DNA of 64,000 nucleotides from Algisphaera sp039180025 (GTDB lineage Bacteria > Planctomycetota > Phycisphaerae > Phycisphaerales > Phycisphaeraceae): the NCBI GenBank assembly GCA_039180025.1, contig JBCDDZ010000006.1, forward strand, positions 42,152 to 106,151. Direction: 5' to 3'. The position numbers and the translations under genes are program-made. Positions 35,881 through 44,495 of this stretch are shown one piece after another. Under the pieces are notes generated by a model, which made no database searches, was not told the DNA's origin, and saw nothing but the letters and a program-made list of their open reading frames with translations. Numbering within the stretch: position 1 is the first letter of the stretch; every line of letters begins with the position of its first letter.

Positions 35881-36207
35881 GTAATTTAGCACTCGCCTCT
35901 CGCAATCTCGTATTTACCTGCAAGCCGTCTTTTCGGAGACGGCTTGTTGTTTATGAGAAGAGCTTACCCACCGAGGCCGAATCATCCCATGGCGTAGCCG
36001 TGATGTACCGGGCCTCGCACGGAAGCGCACCCCCACTCCGGGTGTAGTGGTCATTACGCCCGATCCCTAAGATGATCTTTATTCGTCAACAGGCTTGCGT
36101 CCGGCCAGACGCTGCGGTTTGCGTCGGCGTGCGCTGAAATTGAATTCACAACGCACGAACGTTACATGAACCCGTTGGGATCGTGCCTTATAATTTTATA
36201 GGTCCGG
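35881..36207. other. Intergenic region between PEP-CTERM gene and speA
   Basis: Apart from the terminator at 35921-35952 and a TATAAT at 36189-36194 that may be the speA -10 box, I see no gene or structured RNA. The stretch is intermediate in GC. Confidence 0.5.
35921..35952 (+). terminator. Rho-independent terminator after the PEP-CTERM gene
   Basis: A perfect 10-base stem CAAGCCGTCT / AGACGGCTTG closes a TTTCGG loop and is followed by TTGTTT. It lies 40 bases after the stop codon. It is one of only two convincing hairpin terminators seen. Confidence 0.85.
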
Positions 36208-38256
36208 TTGCTTCCGCCGCCCACCCCAGAATTTGCGAGCCATCGCCCCTTGCACCCCTTTGCTTCTCAACCGTATCCGCCGCCGGCTGACCCGCCGCCG
36301 CCCGTGCCGCCTCTGGCAGGGTCGGTCATCGACGACAACGCTGCCTTGTACGGCATCAACTACTGGGGCGCGGGTTATTTTTCGGCCGGTGACAACGGCA
36401 AGGTATGGGTACACCCCGACCGCAACCCGTCGATAGGGGTGTGTCTCCATCAATTAGTCCTGGACCTCCGCGAGCGTGGCGTCGCGACGCCGGTGCTGCT
36501 CCGGTTCCCCGGGATACTCGAAGACCGCCTCAAGCATATCGCGCAGGCATTTGCCTCGGCTATCGCGGAGTTTGATTACCCCGGCCGTTACTGCGGGGTC
36601 TACCCGATCAAGGTCAATCAGCAGCGTCACGTCGTCGAAGACCTGCTGCGGTACGGCCGAGAGCTAGGCTTCGGCCTCGAAGTCGGGAGCAAGCCCGAAC
36701 TCCTCGCCGCCCTCGCCTTGGCCCATGGGCCCGCCAAACTCGGCGGCGAGACCACGGAACAAAACCTGATCATCTGCAACGGGTTCAAGGACCGCGCGTT
36801 CATCCAGGCCGTCGTGCTCTCCTGGAAGATCGGCCGCCCGGTCATCCCGGTCGTCGAGAAATTCAGCGAGCTTCCGCTGATCATCGAGCAGGCCAAGAAG
36901 CACGGCGTCCGCCCCGCCATCGGGATCCGTATTAAGCTCGCCAGCGCCGGCTCGGGCCGGTGGGAGGGTTCCGGCGGTGACCGCAGCAAGTTCGGCCTCT
37001 TCGTGAGCGAGATGCTCGACGCCGTCCGCCTGCTCGAGTCCGAAGGCATGCTCGACTGCCTCCGGCTGGTCCACTTCCATTTGGGCAGCCAGGTAAACGA
37101 CATCCGGGCGTTCAAAGCCGCCCTCGTCGAATCCGCCCGGCTCTACGCCGAACTCGTCAAACTCGGAGCCGGCCTCGATTACCTCGACGTCGGCGGCGGG
37201 CTGGGCGTCGATTACGACGGCAGCCGCAGCGGCCACACCTCAAGCATCAATTACTCGCTCGCGGAATACGCCAACAACGTCGTCTACCACGTCGGCGAAG
37301 TCTGCCGCGCCGCCGGCGTGCCCGCCCCCACCATCATCACCGAAGCCGGCCGCGCGATGGCCGCCCACCACAGCGTATTGATTATGGACGTCCGCGGCTG
37401 GTCGGGTTTCGACCGCTTCGAACCGCCCGCGTCGCTGGACCCGGCCGCGTTGGCGAGGCTGCCGGAACCGGTGCGTACGCTCGCCGAAACCCTTGAGGCG
37501 CTCGACCTCGAGCACCTCCGCGAATACTTTCATGATGCGCAGGTCGCGCGCGACCAGACGCTGAGTCTCTTCAGTCTGGGCTACTGCTCGCTGGAACACC
37601 GCGGACTCGCTGAACGCTTGTACTACACCATCTGCTCGCAGGCTCACCGCTTGGCCCAGGCCCTCGATCCCGTGCCGGAAGAGTTCGCGCGTCTCGATAC
37701 CCTGCTTAGTGACCTCTATTTCTGCAACGGCTCGGTCTTCCAATCCCTCCCGGACAGCTGGGCCATCGGCCAACTGTTCCCCGTCATGCCGATCCATCGG
37801 CTCGATGAAACACCGACCTGTCGCGGCGTCCTCGCCGACATCACCTGCGATTCCGACGGCCAGATCGACCGCTTCATCGCCCCCCCCGGCAGCGGCAAGC
37901 CCGACGTCCCCGTGCTCCCGCTCCACCCCTACACCGGCGACGACTACCTGCTGGGCTTCTTCCTCGTCGGGGCTTACCAGGAAACCCTCGGCGATCTCCA
38001 CAACCTCTTCGGCGACACCAACGCGGTCCACGTTACGGTGGATCCACAGGGCGTGGTCCACATCGACGAAATCGTCGAAGGCGATACCGCCGGCCAGGTC
38101 TTGGAGTACGTTCAATTCGATCCCCATCAACTCCGCCGAACGTTCGGCAACACCTTGGAACGCGCGGTCCGCGAGGGCCGATTGACTCTGGCGGAATCCG
38201 CGGTGCTGCGCCGTTTCTACGAGCAGGGCCTCGCGGGCTATACCTACCTGACCTGA
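36208..38256 (+). CDS. speA: Biosynthetic arginine decarboxylase
   Basis: 682 residues if TTG 36208 is used. That start follows a TATAAT by 13 bases, but no ATG is available and a GTG near 36304 would remove a Pro-rich N-terminus. The core aligns with E. coli SpeA: YGINYWGAGYFSAGDNGKVW, the PLP lysine in YPIKVNQQRHVVEDLL, GLEVGSKPELLAALAL, LVHFHLGSQVNDIRAFK and ITEAGRAMAAHHSVLI. The C-terminal domain has LFCNGS-type SDLYFCNGSVFQSLPDSW. It makes agmatine, the first step to putrescine and spermidine. Whether agmatinase is present elsewhere cannot be told. The start codon is the only doubtful point. Confidence 0.93.
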   Translation: MLPPPTPEFASHRPLHPFASQPYPPPADPPPPVPPLAGSVIDDNAALYGINYWGAGYFSAGDNGKVWVHPDRNPSIGVCLHQLVLDLRERGVATPVLLRFPGILEDRLKHIAQAFASAIAEFDYPGRYCGVYPIKVNQQRHVVEDLLRYGRELGFGLEVGSKPELLAALALAHGPAKLGGETTEQNLIICNGFKDRAFIQAVVLSWKIGRPVIPVVEKFSELPLIIEQAKKHGVRPAIGIRIKLASAGSGRWEGSGGDRSKFGLFVSEMLDAVRLLESEGMLDCLRLVHFHLGSQVNDIRAFKAALVESARLYAELVKLGAGLDYLDVGGGLGVDYDGSRSGHTSSINYSLAEYANNVVYHVGEVCRAAGVPAPTIITEAGRAMAAHHSVLIMDVRGWSGFDRFEPPASLDPAALARLPEPVRTLAETLEALDLEHLREYFHDAQVARDQTLSLFSLGYCSLEHRGLAERLYYTICSQAHRLAQALDPVPEEFARLDTLLSDLYFCNGSVFQSLPDSWAIGQLFPVMPIHRLDETPTCRGVLADITCDSDGQIDRFIAPPGSGKPDVPVLPLHPYTGDDYLLGFFLVGAYQETLGDLHNLFGDTNAVHVTVDPQGVVHIDEIVEGDTAGQVLEYVQFDPHQLRRTFGNTLERAVREGRLTLAESAVLRRFYEQGLAGYTYLT

Positions 38257-38296
38257 CCGGTGCCTGACCGCATCGAGCCTGCGTCACCGCATCGCT

Positions 38297-38302
38297 TACA
38301 CT
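38297..38302 (+). promoter_or_regulatory. Candidate -10 element TACACT before the TSUP gene
   Basis: TACACT ends nine bases before the ATG at 38312. The predicted leader is two or three bases. It implies a promoter within the 55-base gap after speA rather than simple read-through. Confidence 0.35.
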
Positions 38303-38311
38303 TGCGGTCCG

Positions 38312-39202
38312 ATGTTGGAAGCACTCACAACCTTGATCCCGGAGGGTATCCCCGTGGCGGTGGGCCTCGCCGCGTTGGCGGGCGCGGTGCTGATTACGGG
38401 GATCGCCAAGTCGGGGTTCGGCGGCGGCGTGGGGATCCTCGCGGTGCCGCTGGTGGCGGTGGCCCTCGACGCGCAGCTGGCCGTGGGGGTCATGCTCCCG
38501 ATCCTGCTCGCCGCCGACCTCGTCGCGGTGGCCCAGCACCGCCGCGACCGCTCCGCCCCGCACCTCCGCTGGGCCCTGATCGGAGGGGTCCTGGGGATCG
38601 CCGTCGGCACCACGCTACTCGGCTATTTCACCATCCAAGAAGCCGCCCCGCCGATCGCAACCGCCGCGGACCCTGGATCCATCAACTCCGCCGCGGCGCT
38701 CGCTCCCGCCACCGCCTCGGCGGCCGCCGGCCAGTCTCTCGCCACCGCGCTAAACCTCACCGTCGGCGGCGTCTGTCTCCTGCTCGTCGGCCTCCAGCTC
38801 TACCGGATGTTCGGCGGCCGCGTCCCCCGGATCCCCCGCCACCGCGCCGCCGGCATCACGGCCGGGGGGCTCGCCGGCTTCGTGTCCACCCTCGCCCACG
38901 CCGCCGGGCCCGTCATGACCGTCTACATCCTCGACCAAGGCCTTGACAAACGCCGGATCGTCGGCACCCTGGTCCTCTACTTCTTCGTGATCAATTGGTT
39001 CAAGGTCCCCACCTTCTTGGCCCTGGGCTTCATTACGCCGCACACCCTGAGCGTCTCGGGGCTCCTGATTTTACTGGTGCCCCTGGGCTCGCTGCTCGGG
39101 CTGTGGCTCAACCGAGTGATCCCCGAAAAGCCGTTTACGTTGGTCATGTACGCCGGTGCCGGCCTCGCCGGGGTGTGGCTGGTGGTCAAGGGGCTACGCT
39201 AA
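38312..39202 (+). CDS. TSUP family (TauE/SafE) membrane permease
   Basis: 296 residues with about eight hydrophobic helices in two halves. Each half carries the family's conserved start: GIAKSGFGGGVGILAVPLVA in the first and GGLAGFVSTLAHAAGPVMTV in the second. TSUP members export or import sulfite, sulfoacetate, taurine-derived or other organic anions. The substrate cannot be judged from sequence. An Ala/Ser-rich loop of about 30 residues separates the halves. Its stop overlaps the next start as TAATG, so the ASCH-domain gene is translationally coupled. Confidence 0.9.
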   Translation: MLEALTTLIPEGIPVAVGLAALAGAVLITGIAKSGFGGGVGILAVPLVAVALDAQLAVGVMLPILLAADLVAVAQHRRDRSAPHLRWALIGGVLGIAVGTTLLGYFTIQEAAPPIATAADPGSINSAAALAPATASAAAGQSLATALNLTVGGVCLLLVGLQLYRMFGGRVPRIPRHRAAGITAGGLAGFVSTLAHAAGPVMTVYILDQGLDKRRIVGTLVLYFFVINWFKVPTFLALGFITPHTLSVSGLLILLVPLGSLLGLWLNRVIPEKPFTLVMYAGAGLAGVWLVVKGLR

Positions 39203-39873
39203 TGCCGATTCACGTCGCGGTCCTGCAACGCGAATACCTCCGTATGATCCTCGCGGGCCAGAAAACCGTCGAGAGCCGGCTGGCCAAGGTGCGCTGCCCG
39301 CCCTTCGGCGCAGTCACCGCGGGCGAGCGCCTCTTCTTCAAAGCCTCGGGTGGCTCGTTCATGGCCACCGCCCTCGCCGACGAAGTCCACGACCACGCGC
39401 ACCAAACCCCCACCCAACTCGACGCGCTCCGCACGCGGTGGAACCCCGCCGTCTGCGGCACCGACGAATACTGGAACCAGCGCCGCGACCGACCCTTCGC
39501 CACGTTCATCCGCCTCCGCGGCGTCGAACCTCTGGACTGTGGCCCGCGATATAAAACACAGAACATGCGGGCCTGGTACACGCTTACCGATACCGCAAAC
39601 CCGCTGCTCGATATCAAGCTCCGTCGAGGCGCTTACAAAAACCGCTACGTCCAGCTGCCTCAGGCATCCGAAGCCATGCGGGCCGCCGCGTTTTCGCTCG
39701 AACTCCCCGACGGGAACATTGTCGAAACCGATCTGGTCCCGGGCAGCACCCGGGTCCGGTGGCGCGGCTGGAAGCGCTACTTCGACGCCTTCGGCCTCCG
39801 CCCCGGCGACACGATCCGTTTTGTCGCCCTCGGCGACCGCCGGTATCGTGTCCTGTTCCGCCGAACCGCCTGA
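39202..39873 (+). CDS. ASCH-domain protein
   Basis: 223 residues from the ATG at 39202, which overlaps the stop of the permease gene. The N-terminal VLQREYLRMILAGQKTVESR and the strand SGGSFMATALADEVHDHA form an ASCH (PUA-like) beta-barrel. The C-terminal third (GDTIRFVALGDRRYRVLFRR) looks like a second barrel half. ASCH domains bind RNA or modified nucleotides, and some bacterial members are amidohydrolases of N4-acetylcytidine. The catalytic Lys/Glu layout of YqfB is suggested by K-T-V-E-S-R but not proven. The longer frame from 38995 overlaps the permease and is not used. Confidence 0.75.
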   Translation: MPIHVAVLQREYLRMILAGQKTVESRLAKVRCPPFGAVTAGERLFFKASGGSFMATALADEVHDHAHQTPTQLDALRTRWNPAVCGTDEYWNQRRDRPFATFIRLRGVEPLDCGPRYKTQNMRAWYTLTDTANPLLDIKLRRGAYKNRYVQLPQASEAMRAAAFSLELPDGNIVETDLVPGSTRVRWRGWKRYFDAFGLRPGDTIRFVALGDRRYRVLFRRTA

Positions 39874-39893
39874 GCCCGGACCGGAACCTGCCT

Positions 39894-40859
39894 ATGCCCG
39901 CTCTTGATTTTTTCGTCTCCGACCACGAGCTTACCAACCTCGTCACCACCGCCCGACGTGAAGACCTCGGCCCCGACCACCTCGACGCCACGACCTCGCT
40001 GTTCATCCCCGCCGACCGGTGGTGCGAAGCCGCCATCGTCGCCCGCGCCCCGGGGGTTGTCGCGGGGCTCGCGGCCCTCCCGGCCATGATCGAAGCCTAC
40101 GACCCCCAGATCGAACTCGACGCCCTCGCGGTGGACGGCGCCGCGATCGATCCCGGAGACACGGTCGCCACCCTGCGTGGCCCGCTGCGCTCGGTGCTGA
40201 TGCTCGAACGCGTCGCGCTCAACCTGTGCGGACACCTCTCGGGTGTCGCCACCCACACGGCCGCCTTCGCGCAGCGGGTGGCGCACACCTGCGCAAAAAT
40301 CTACGACACCCGCAAGACCCTGCCGGGGCTGCGCGGCCTGCAGAAATACGCCGTGGCCTGCGGCGGGGGCGGCACCCACCGTATGGGCCTATTCGATGCG
40401 GTCCTGGTCAAAGACAACCACCTCGCCCACGTCCCGCTTGCCCAGTGGACTCGGGCGCTCACCGCGATGGCCGACCGCGCCCGTGCCGAGGTGCCCGGCC
40501 TCAAATTCGTGATGGTCGAAGTGGATACGCTCGACCAGCTCGACCGGGCCCTCGCGGTCCCCCGGAGCCGAGACAGCCAACCCGCCGGGATCGACTTGAT
40601 CCTGCTCGACAACATGCCCCCCGCCACGCTCCGCGAAGCGGTAACCCGGCGCAACGCGGCCTACCCCGACCCGGTCGGCCCGACCGTTAAGCTCGAAGCC
40701 AGCGGCGGGGTCCGCCTCGATACCGTCCGCGCGATCGCCGAGGCCGGGGTCGACCGTATTTCGGTCGGGGCGTTGACCCATTCCTCGGTCAACCTCGATC
40801 TCGGCTTAGACCTCGGCCCGCCACCCACCGCCCTACCGCCCGGCCCGACCGATGGATAG
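39894..40859 (+). CDS. nadC: Nicotinate-nucleotide (quinolinate) pyrophosphorylase
   Basis: 321 residues from ATG 39894 with a GGA-containing leader. The enzyme joins quinolinate to PRPP with CO2 release, giving nicotinate mononucleotide in de novo NAD synthesis. Motifs: EDLGPDHLDATTSLFIP, VLMLERVALNLCGHLSGVAT, the PRPP/quinolinate site DTRKTLPGLRGLQKYAVACG followed by HRMGLFDAVLVKDNH, and LEASGGVRLDTV. Its end overlaps birA by eight bases, so the two cofactor genes are coupled. nadA and nadB are not in the window. Confidence 0.95.
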   Translation: MPALDFFVSDHELTNLVTTARREDLGPDHLDATTSLFIPADRWCEAAIVARAPGVVAGLAALPAMIEAYDPQIELDALAVDGAAIDPGDTVATLRGPLRSVLMLERVALNLCGHLSGVATHTAAFAQRVAHTCAKIYDTRKTLPGLRGLQKYAVACGGGGTHRMGLFDAVLVKDNHLAHVPLAQWTRALTAMADRARAEVPGLKFVMVEVDTLDQLDRALAVPRSRDSQPAGIDLILLDNMPPATLREAVTRRNAAYPDPVGPTVKLEASGGVRLDTVRAIAEAGVDRISVGALTHSSVNLDLGLDLGPPPTALPPGPTDG

Positions 40860-41637
40860 CACCCCGCTCGAACAGTGGCGCGACGCGCTCGAAGAACACT
40901 TCGGCCCAAACCGGTATTTCGGGGTCTACCGCGAAACCGGCAGCACCCAAGACCTCGCCCGCGACCTGATCGCATCCGCCCCGGCCACCGCCCCGGGCGC
41001 GGTGTTCGTCGCCCACCACCAGACCGCTGGCCGTGGAAGGCTCGGCCGGCCATGGATCACCCCACCCGGCAGCGCCCTGACGTTCAGCCTCGCCTTTCGC
41101 GCGACACCCGCCGAGGCCGAGCGGCTGGTGTTGGCGACCTCGGTCGGCGTCGCCGAAGCCTTGGACCGTTGGCTCGAGCCCGTTGGCCGCGCGGCCGCGA
41201 TCAAGTGGCCCAACGACCTCTACGTCGACGGCCGCAAAATCGCGGGCATCCTCGTCGAGACCCGGGACCACGCCGCGGCCGTCGGTGTCGGGATCAATGT
41301 CGGGCTCACTGCCGAACAGCTCCCCCCTCCGCTACGCGCTCAGACCACGAGCCTAGGCCAGTGCGGCGCCGACGTGGATCGACTCGAACTGCTCCTCGAA
41401 ACGCTCACGCAGGTCGAACACGCCTGGAACCAACGGCACGACGATCGGCTGCTACAAGCTTGGGAGGAACGCTGCCGTATGCTCGGCCACGACGTCCGGC
41501 TAAGCCACGACGGCCGAATCATCGATGGTCAAGTCATCGGCCTGCACCCCCGCGACGGCTTGCGGGTCCGTCGACACACCGGCGAGGTCGTTCACCTGCC
41601 CGCGGCTACCACGACCGTGATCGAGTCGCCCAGGTAA
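40852..41637 (+). CDS. birA: Biotin-[acetyl-CoA-carboxylase] ligase, HTH-less form
   Basis: 261 residues. The catalytic domain shows ETGSTQDLARDL, the biotinyl-AMP loop GRGRLGRPWITPPGS, and KWPNDLYVDGRKIAGILVET, followed by the SH3-like C-terminal domain (GQVIGLHPRDGLRVRRHTG). There is no N-terminal DNA-binding domain, so this is a class I ligase that activates and attaches biotin without repressing bio genes. The ATG at 40852 lies inside the end of nadC and shares eight bases with it. A strong hairpin follows at 41827. Confidence 0.93.
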   Translation: MDSTPLEQWRDALEEHFGPNRYFGVYRETGSTQDLARDLIASAPATAPGAVFVAHHQTAGRGRLGRPWITPPGSALTFSLAFRATPAEAERLVLATSVGVAEALDRWLEPVGRAAAIKWPNDLYVDGRKIAGILVETRDHAAAVGVGINVGLTAEQLPPPLRAQTTSLGQCGADVDRLELLLETLTQVEHAWNQRHDDRLLQAWEERCRMLGHDVRLSHDGRIIDGQVIGLHPRDGLRVRRHTGEVVHLPAATTTVIESPR

Positions 41638-41826
41638 CCGCACGACTCACGCCGAATCCGGCGGCGGGACTCTACAGATCTACCATGATTTGATCGATTC
41701 GCGCATCCGCATGGCGTCGGCAGCAGATCGAAAAACCTGGCGTTTGCATTTAATCGGCCCGGCCGACACGACGACTGACGCCACTTACCCGCGAATCCAA
41801 CTCCAGGTAAAACGTTTGTTGCGGCC

Positions 41827-41861
41827 AAGCCCACAGATGATCTTCCATCATCTGTGGGCTT
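41827..41861. terminator. Bidirectional hairpin terminator
   Basis: A perfect 15-base inverted repeat (AAGCCCACAGATGAT and its complement) closes a 5-base loop CTTCC. It stands between the convergent birA and the 637-residue lipoprotein gene, 60 bases from the latter's stop, so it can serve both. T-rich tracts are weak on both sides (CCATTTGGTTT on the plus strand). Confidence 0.75.
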
Positions 41862-41920
41862 CCATTTGGTTTGACGCGATAGAGGTCATTGACGTGCGTT
41901 CAACCCGCGGTTGGCATACG

Positions 41921-43834
41921 TTAATTCGTGGGCACGTCGGCGATTTCGAGCCGGGTGACGTCTGTATCGGTATCGACATCGTCCCGCTGCACCTCGGCGA
42001 GTTGGGCCGCCTGGTGCTGGCGTTCGGCGATTTCGACCAGCCGCCGCGCTCGCTCCTGGGCCTGGACAAACTCCTGGGCGTAGTTCTGCTCGGCCCGCCA
42101 GGCGTCGGCGGCCACCTGCGCCCGGGCTTGGACCGCCTCGGCCGCCGCCTGCAGCCGATCGGCTGCTAGCCGCGCGTCACGTGCCGCCTGCTGCGCCCCT
42201 TCCGCCTGAGCCGACGCCAGAACGTAAGCCTCCTCGGCCGCCGAAGCCTCGGCCGCCGACTGGTCTGCTTCCCGGGTCATGCTCAGGGCCAACGCCGCGG
42301 CGGCGTCCGCTTCTTGCGCCCGCAGTTCCGCCAGCCGGGCCGCCTCGGCCGCGGCATCCGCCGCCGACGAAGACATCTCGGCCTGGGCCGCGGCGGAAGC
42401 GGCTTTCTGCTCCGCCGTTTCCAACGCCGTTTCACGGGCAACGAGTTGCTGGGCCGCGGCCTGGCGGGCCTGCGCGGTTTCGAACTGGCGTACCGTGAAT
42501 AACTCGGACGCGGCGGCCACTTCCCGCAGCGCCGAGGCCACGGACGCCGCCTCTGCTTCCGCGGCGAGCCGGGTGGCTTCGACCCGAGCCGCCGCCGCAT
42601 CGGCCAGCGCTTTCGATTCCTGCCACGCCGCCCGGGCCTCGGCGGCCTCGGCGGCGGCCAGCGCCGCTTGGGCGAGGTAGTTCAGCGACGCCTTAAGCAC
42701 GTAACCCGGCCCCGACTCCGCCGCCCGCTCTGGCCAAGGCCGCTTCAAATGCCGCGCCGACGCGGTGAAGTACAGATACCCGTCGCCCGCCAGGGCCAGC
42801 GAATCAGGCCAGCGCAGCCGCTCGTCCGCCACCAGTGTTCCGATCTGGCCGTCGGCCCGGCGTACGAATACCGCCTGGTGCTCGAGTGCCGCCATGTAAA
42901 GCTCCCCGGTGTCGCGGTTCAGTGACAGCCCGTCCATGGCCGAGCCGGTAGACCCGAGGGTCTCGACCGCCGCGGCCAGATCCGACGCGCCCACCGTCTT
43001 GTCACGGAGCGTCGCGGTTTCGATCCGGTATAGCGTCCGCCCTTCGAGCGCGTGGTAGTACAAATGTTGGCGGTCCGCCGAGAGTTCGATCCCCGCTACC
43101 CCGAGCCGCGCCCGATAGGAAGAGGCCTTATCCGTAGCCAGGGCACCCGACAAACGCACGTTCTCGGCCGGCGTGGTCGAAGCGTGGCCGAACAACACCG
43201 CCCGGGTGTGACGCTGTTTCAGATCGATGACGTACAACCCGCCACGCCGCGCATCCGAAACGTAAGCGGTGTCCGTGGCGGGGTCGATCCGCAAGTCGCT
43301 CAGCAGGCTGTCGGCCGCGAAATCACGTTTGTGATCAAAGTAGAAAATCTGCGCGATCGAGTCGTCGCTCAGGTCGATCTTGAAGAGCTTGGGGCCGGCC
43401 AATACCACGCCGCCCTCGTACGGGTTGCCCGAGTCCAGTACCCATAAAAATTCCCCCTGATCCGAATCGGTGATCGTGAGCGCCTGCGCGCTGACGATCG
43501 CCCGCAGCGCCGACGGCCCCGGCCGGCCGTCCCAGCGGTTCCACGAGCCATTCGGAAACGGCACCGCTTCGCCCTCTGGTGACAACTCCCCGACCGCCAC
43601 GCTCGGCTGGCCTTCCAGCCAGGGGAACGTCACGAACACCCGGCCGGTCGACGAAACCGCCAGACCCGCGGGGGAGTCCAAGTCGAACTGCGCCACTTCG
43701 ACCACCAGATCGTTTTTCGGGGGCGTTGTCCAGCCGGGGCTGTCGCTCGTCCGCTCCGGTGAGCCGGGCGTCGCCACGCAGCCGGTCAAACCTGCCGCCG
43801 TCAAGATCAACACACCCAAAGATAACTTGTACAT
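41921..43834 (-). CDS. Yellow/MRJP-type beta-propeller lipoprotein with Ala-rich coiled coil
   Basis: 637 residues from the ATG at 43834. A lipoprotein signal (LGVLILTAAGLTGC) is followed by a propeller of the Yellow/major royal jelly protein group: VAQFDLDSPAGLAVSSTGRV, then LRIDPATDTAYVSDARRGGL and DGLSLNRDTGELYMAALEHQ, and WPDSLALAGDGYLYFTASAR. From about residue 395 to 620 the protein changes into an almost uninterrupted Ala/Glu/Arg coiled coil. Bacterial Yellow-like proteins are poorly characterised; a lactonase-like or ligand-binding role is possible. Joining the propeller to a 220-residue rod on a lipid anchor is unusual and suggests a surface or periplasm-spanning stalk. Confidence 0.8.
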   Translation of the reverse strand: MYKLSLGVLILTAAGLTGCVATPGSPERTSDSPGWTTPPKNDLVVEVAQFDLDSPAGLAVSSTGRVFVTFPWLEGQPSVAVGELSPEGEAVPFPNGSWNRWDGRPGPSALRAIVSAQALTITDSDQGEFLWVLDSGNPYEGGVVLAGPKLFKIDLSDDSIAQIFYFDHKRDFAADSLLSDLRIDPATDTAYVSDARRGGLYVIDLKQRHTRAVLFGHASTTPAENVRLSGALATDKASSYRARLGVAGIELSADRQHLYYHALEGRTLYRIETATLRDKTVGASDLAAAVETLGSTGSAMDGLSLNRDTGELYMAALEHQAVFVRRADGQIGTLVADERLRWPDSLALAGDGYLYFTASARHLKRPWPERAAESGPGYVLKASLNYLAQAALAAAEAAEARAAWQESKALADAAAARVEATRLAAEAEAASVASALREVAAASELFTVRQFETAQARQAAAQQLVARETALETAEQKAASAAAQAEMSSSAADAAAEAARLAELRAQEADAAAALALSMTREADQSAAEASAAEEAYVLASAQAEGAQQAARDARLAADRLQAAAEAVQARAQVAADAWRAEQNYAQEFVQAQERARRLVEIAERQHQAAQLAEVQRDDVDTDTDVTRLEIADVPTN

Positions 43835-44495
43835 GGCTAGCTCCAGCAACCCATAAAACAGCGCTTATTGGTCCGTTATCGACCTCCCGCGGACCAGGCG
43901 TAAGCTCTACAAAGACTGCGCTCCGCCGCAAGCGATCGGCTACACCGGTCGTAAGAGATATAACGATTGGCCGTGTGTAACCGAGGCGGTCCCGCACACG
44001 ATTGAACATCCCCGCGTGTTTGGTGGCAGTCGTGGGTACCCGCTTTGTACGGGTAAGCCATGATGAGCAAATACGAAGATATCTCAGATATCCATAATCT
44101 CACGGCCGAGAATGCTTTCCGTTGAGCCGCTTGTTTTATAGCGACCACATCGACCTCGCGTAAACCCGAAAACCCATTTGGATTTATAAAATATTGTGAT
44201 TTAGTATTTTATAAATCATTTTTGTTTTAGGATAAATTTAGGTGCTCCCACTAATATATTCCTGAAAATAAGATTAAAACTTTCTCACCTGCCCGGGAGG
44301 CCGCGGCCTATAAATTCTTGGTGACACCGTTTGATGGACGCAGAATCAAAGACCGGCTTGAGGCCAGATAAATCGATGGAGCACCATTGGGGTGGTATTT
44401 AAAAGACCAGAAAATTTTGGCCCCCGCCTCGGCTCGCCTTATCGAATTCATCCTGACTGGATCTGAAGCCACCACGCTAAAGGAATGCAAAGCGT
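43835..44495. other. Long non-coding, AT-rich regulatory region
   Basis: The 661 bases contain no believable gene on either strand. The part 44150-44290 is strongly AT-rich and holds a 13-base perfect inverted repeat (separate entry). A smaller hairpin TACCCG-CTTTGTA-CGGGTA occurs at about 44036-44054. A CCAGAAAATTTTGG-type near-palindrome lies about 80 bases before the response regulator. Confidence 0.55.
44181..44217. repeat. 13-base perfect AT-rich inverted repeat
   Basis: GATTTATAAAATA at 44181-44193 and its exact complement at 44205-44217 enclose an 11-base spacer TTGTGATTTAG. It lies 280 bases before the response regulator gene. It could be a DNA-binding dyad or a hairpin; the weak pairing energy favours the former. 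No T tract follows. Confidence 0.7.

Noticed and set aside
43876..44148. 90-codon minus-strand frame in the gap before the response regulator
   Set aside because: No ribosome site, no homology and codon use unlike the local genes.
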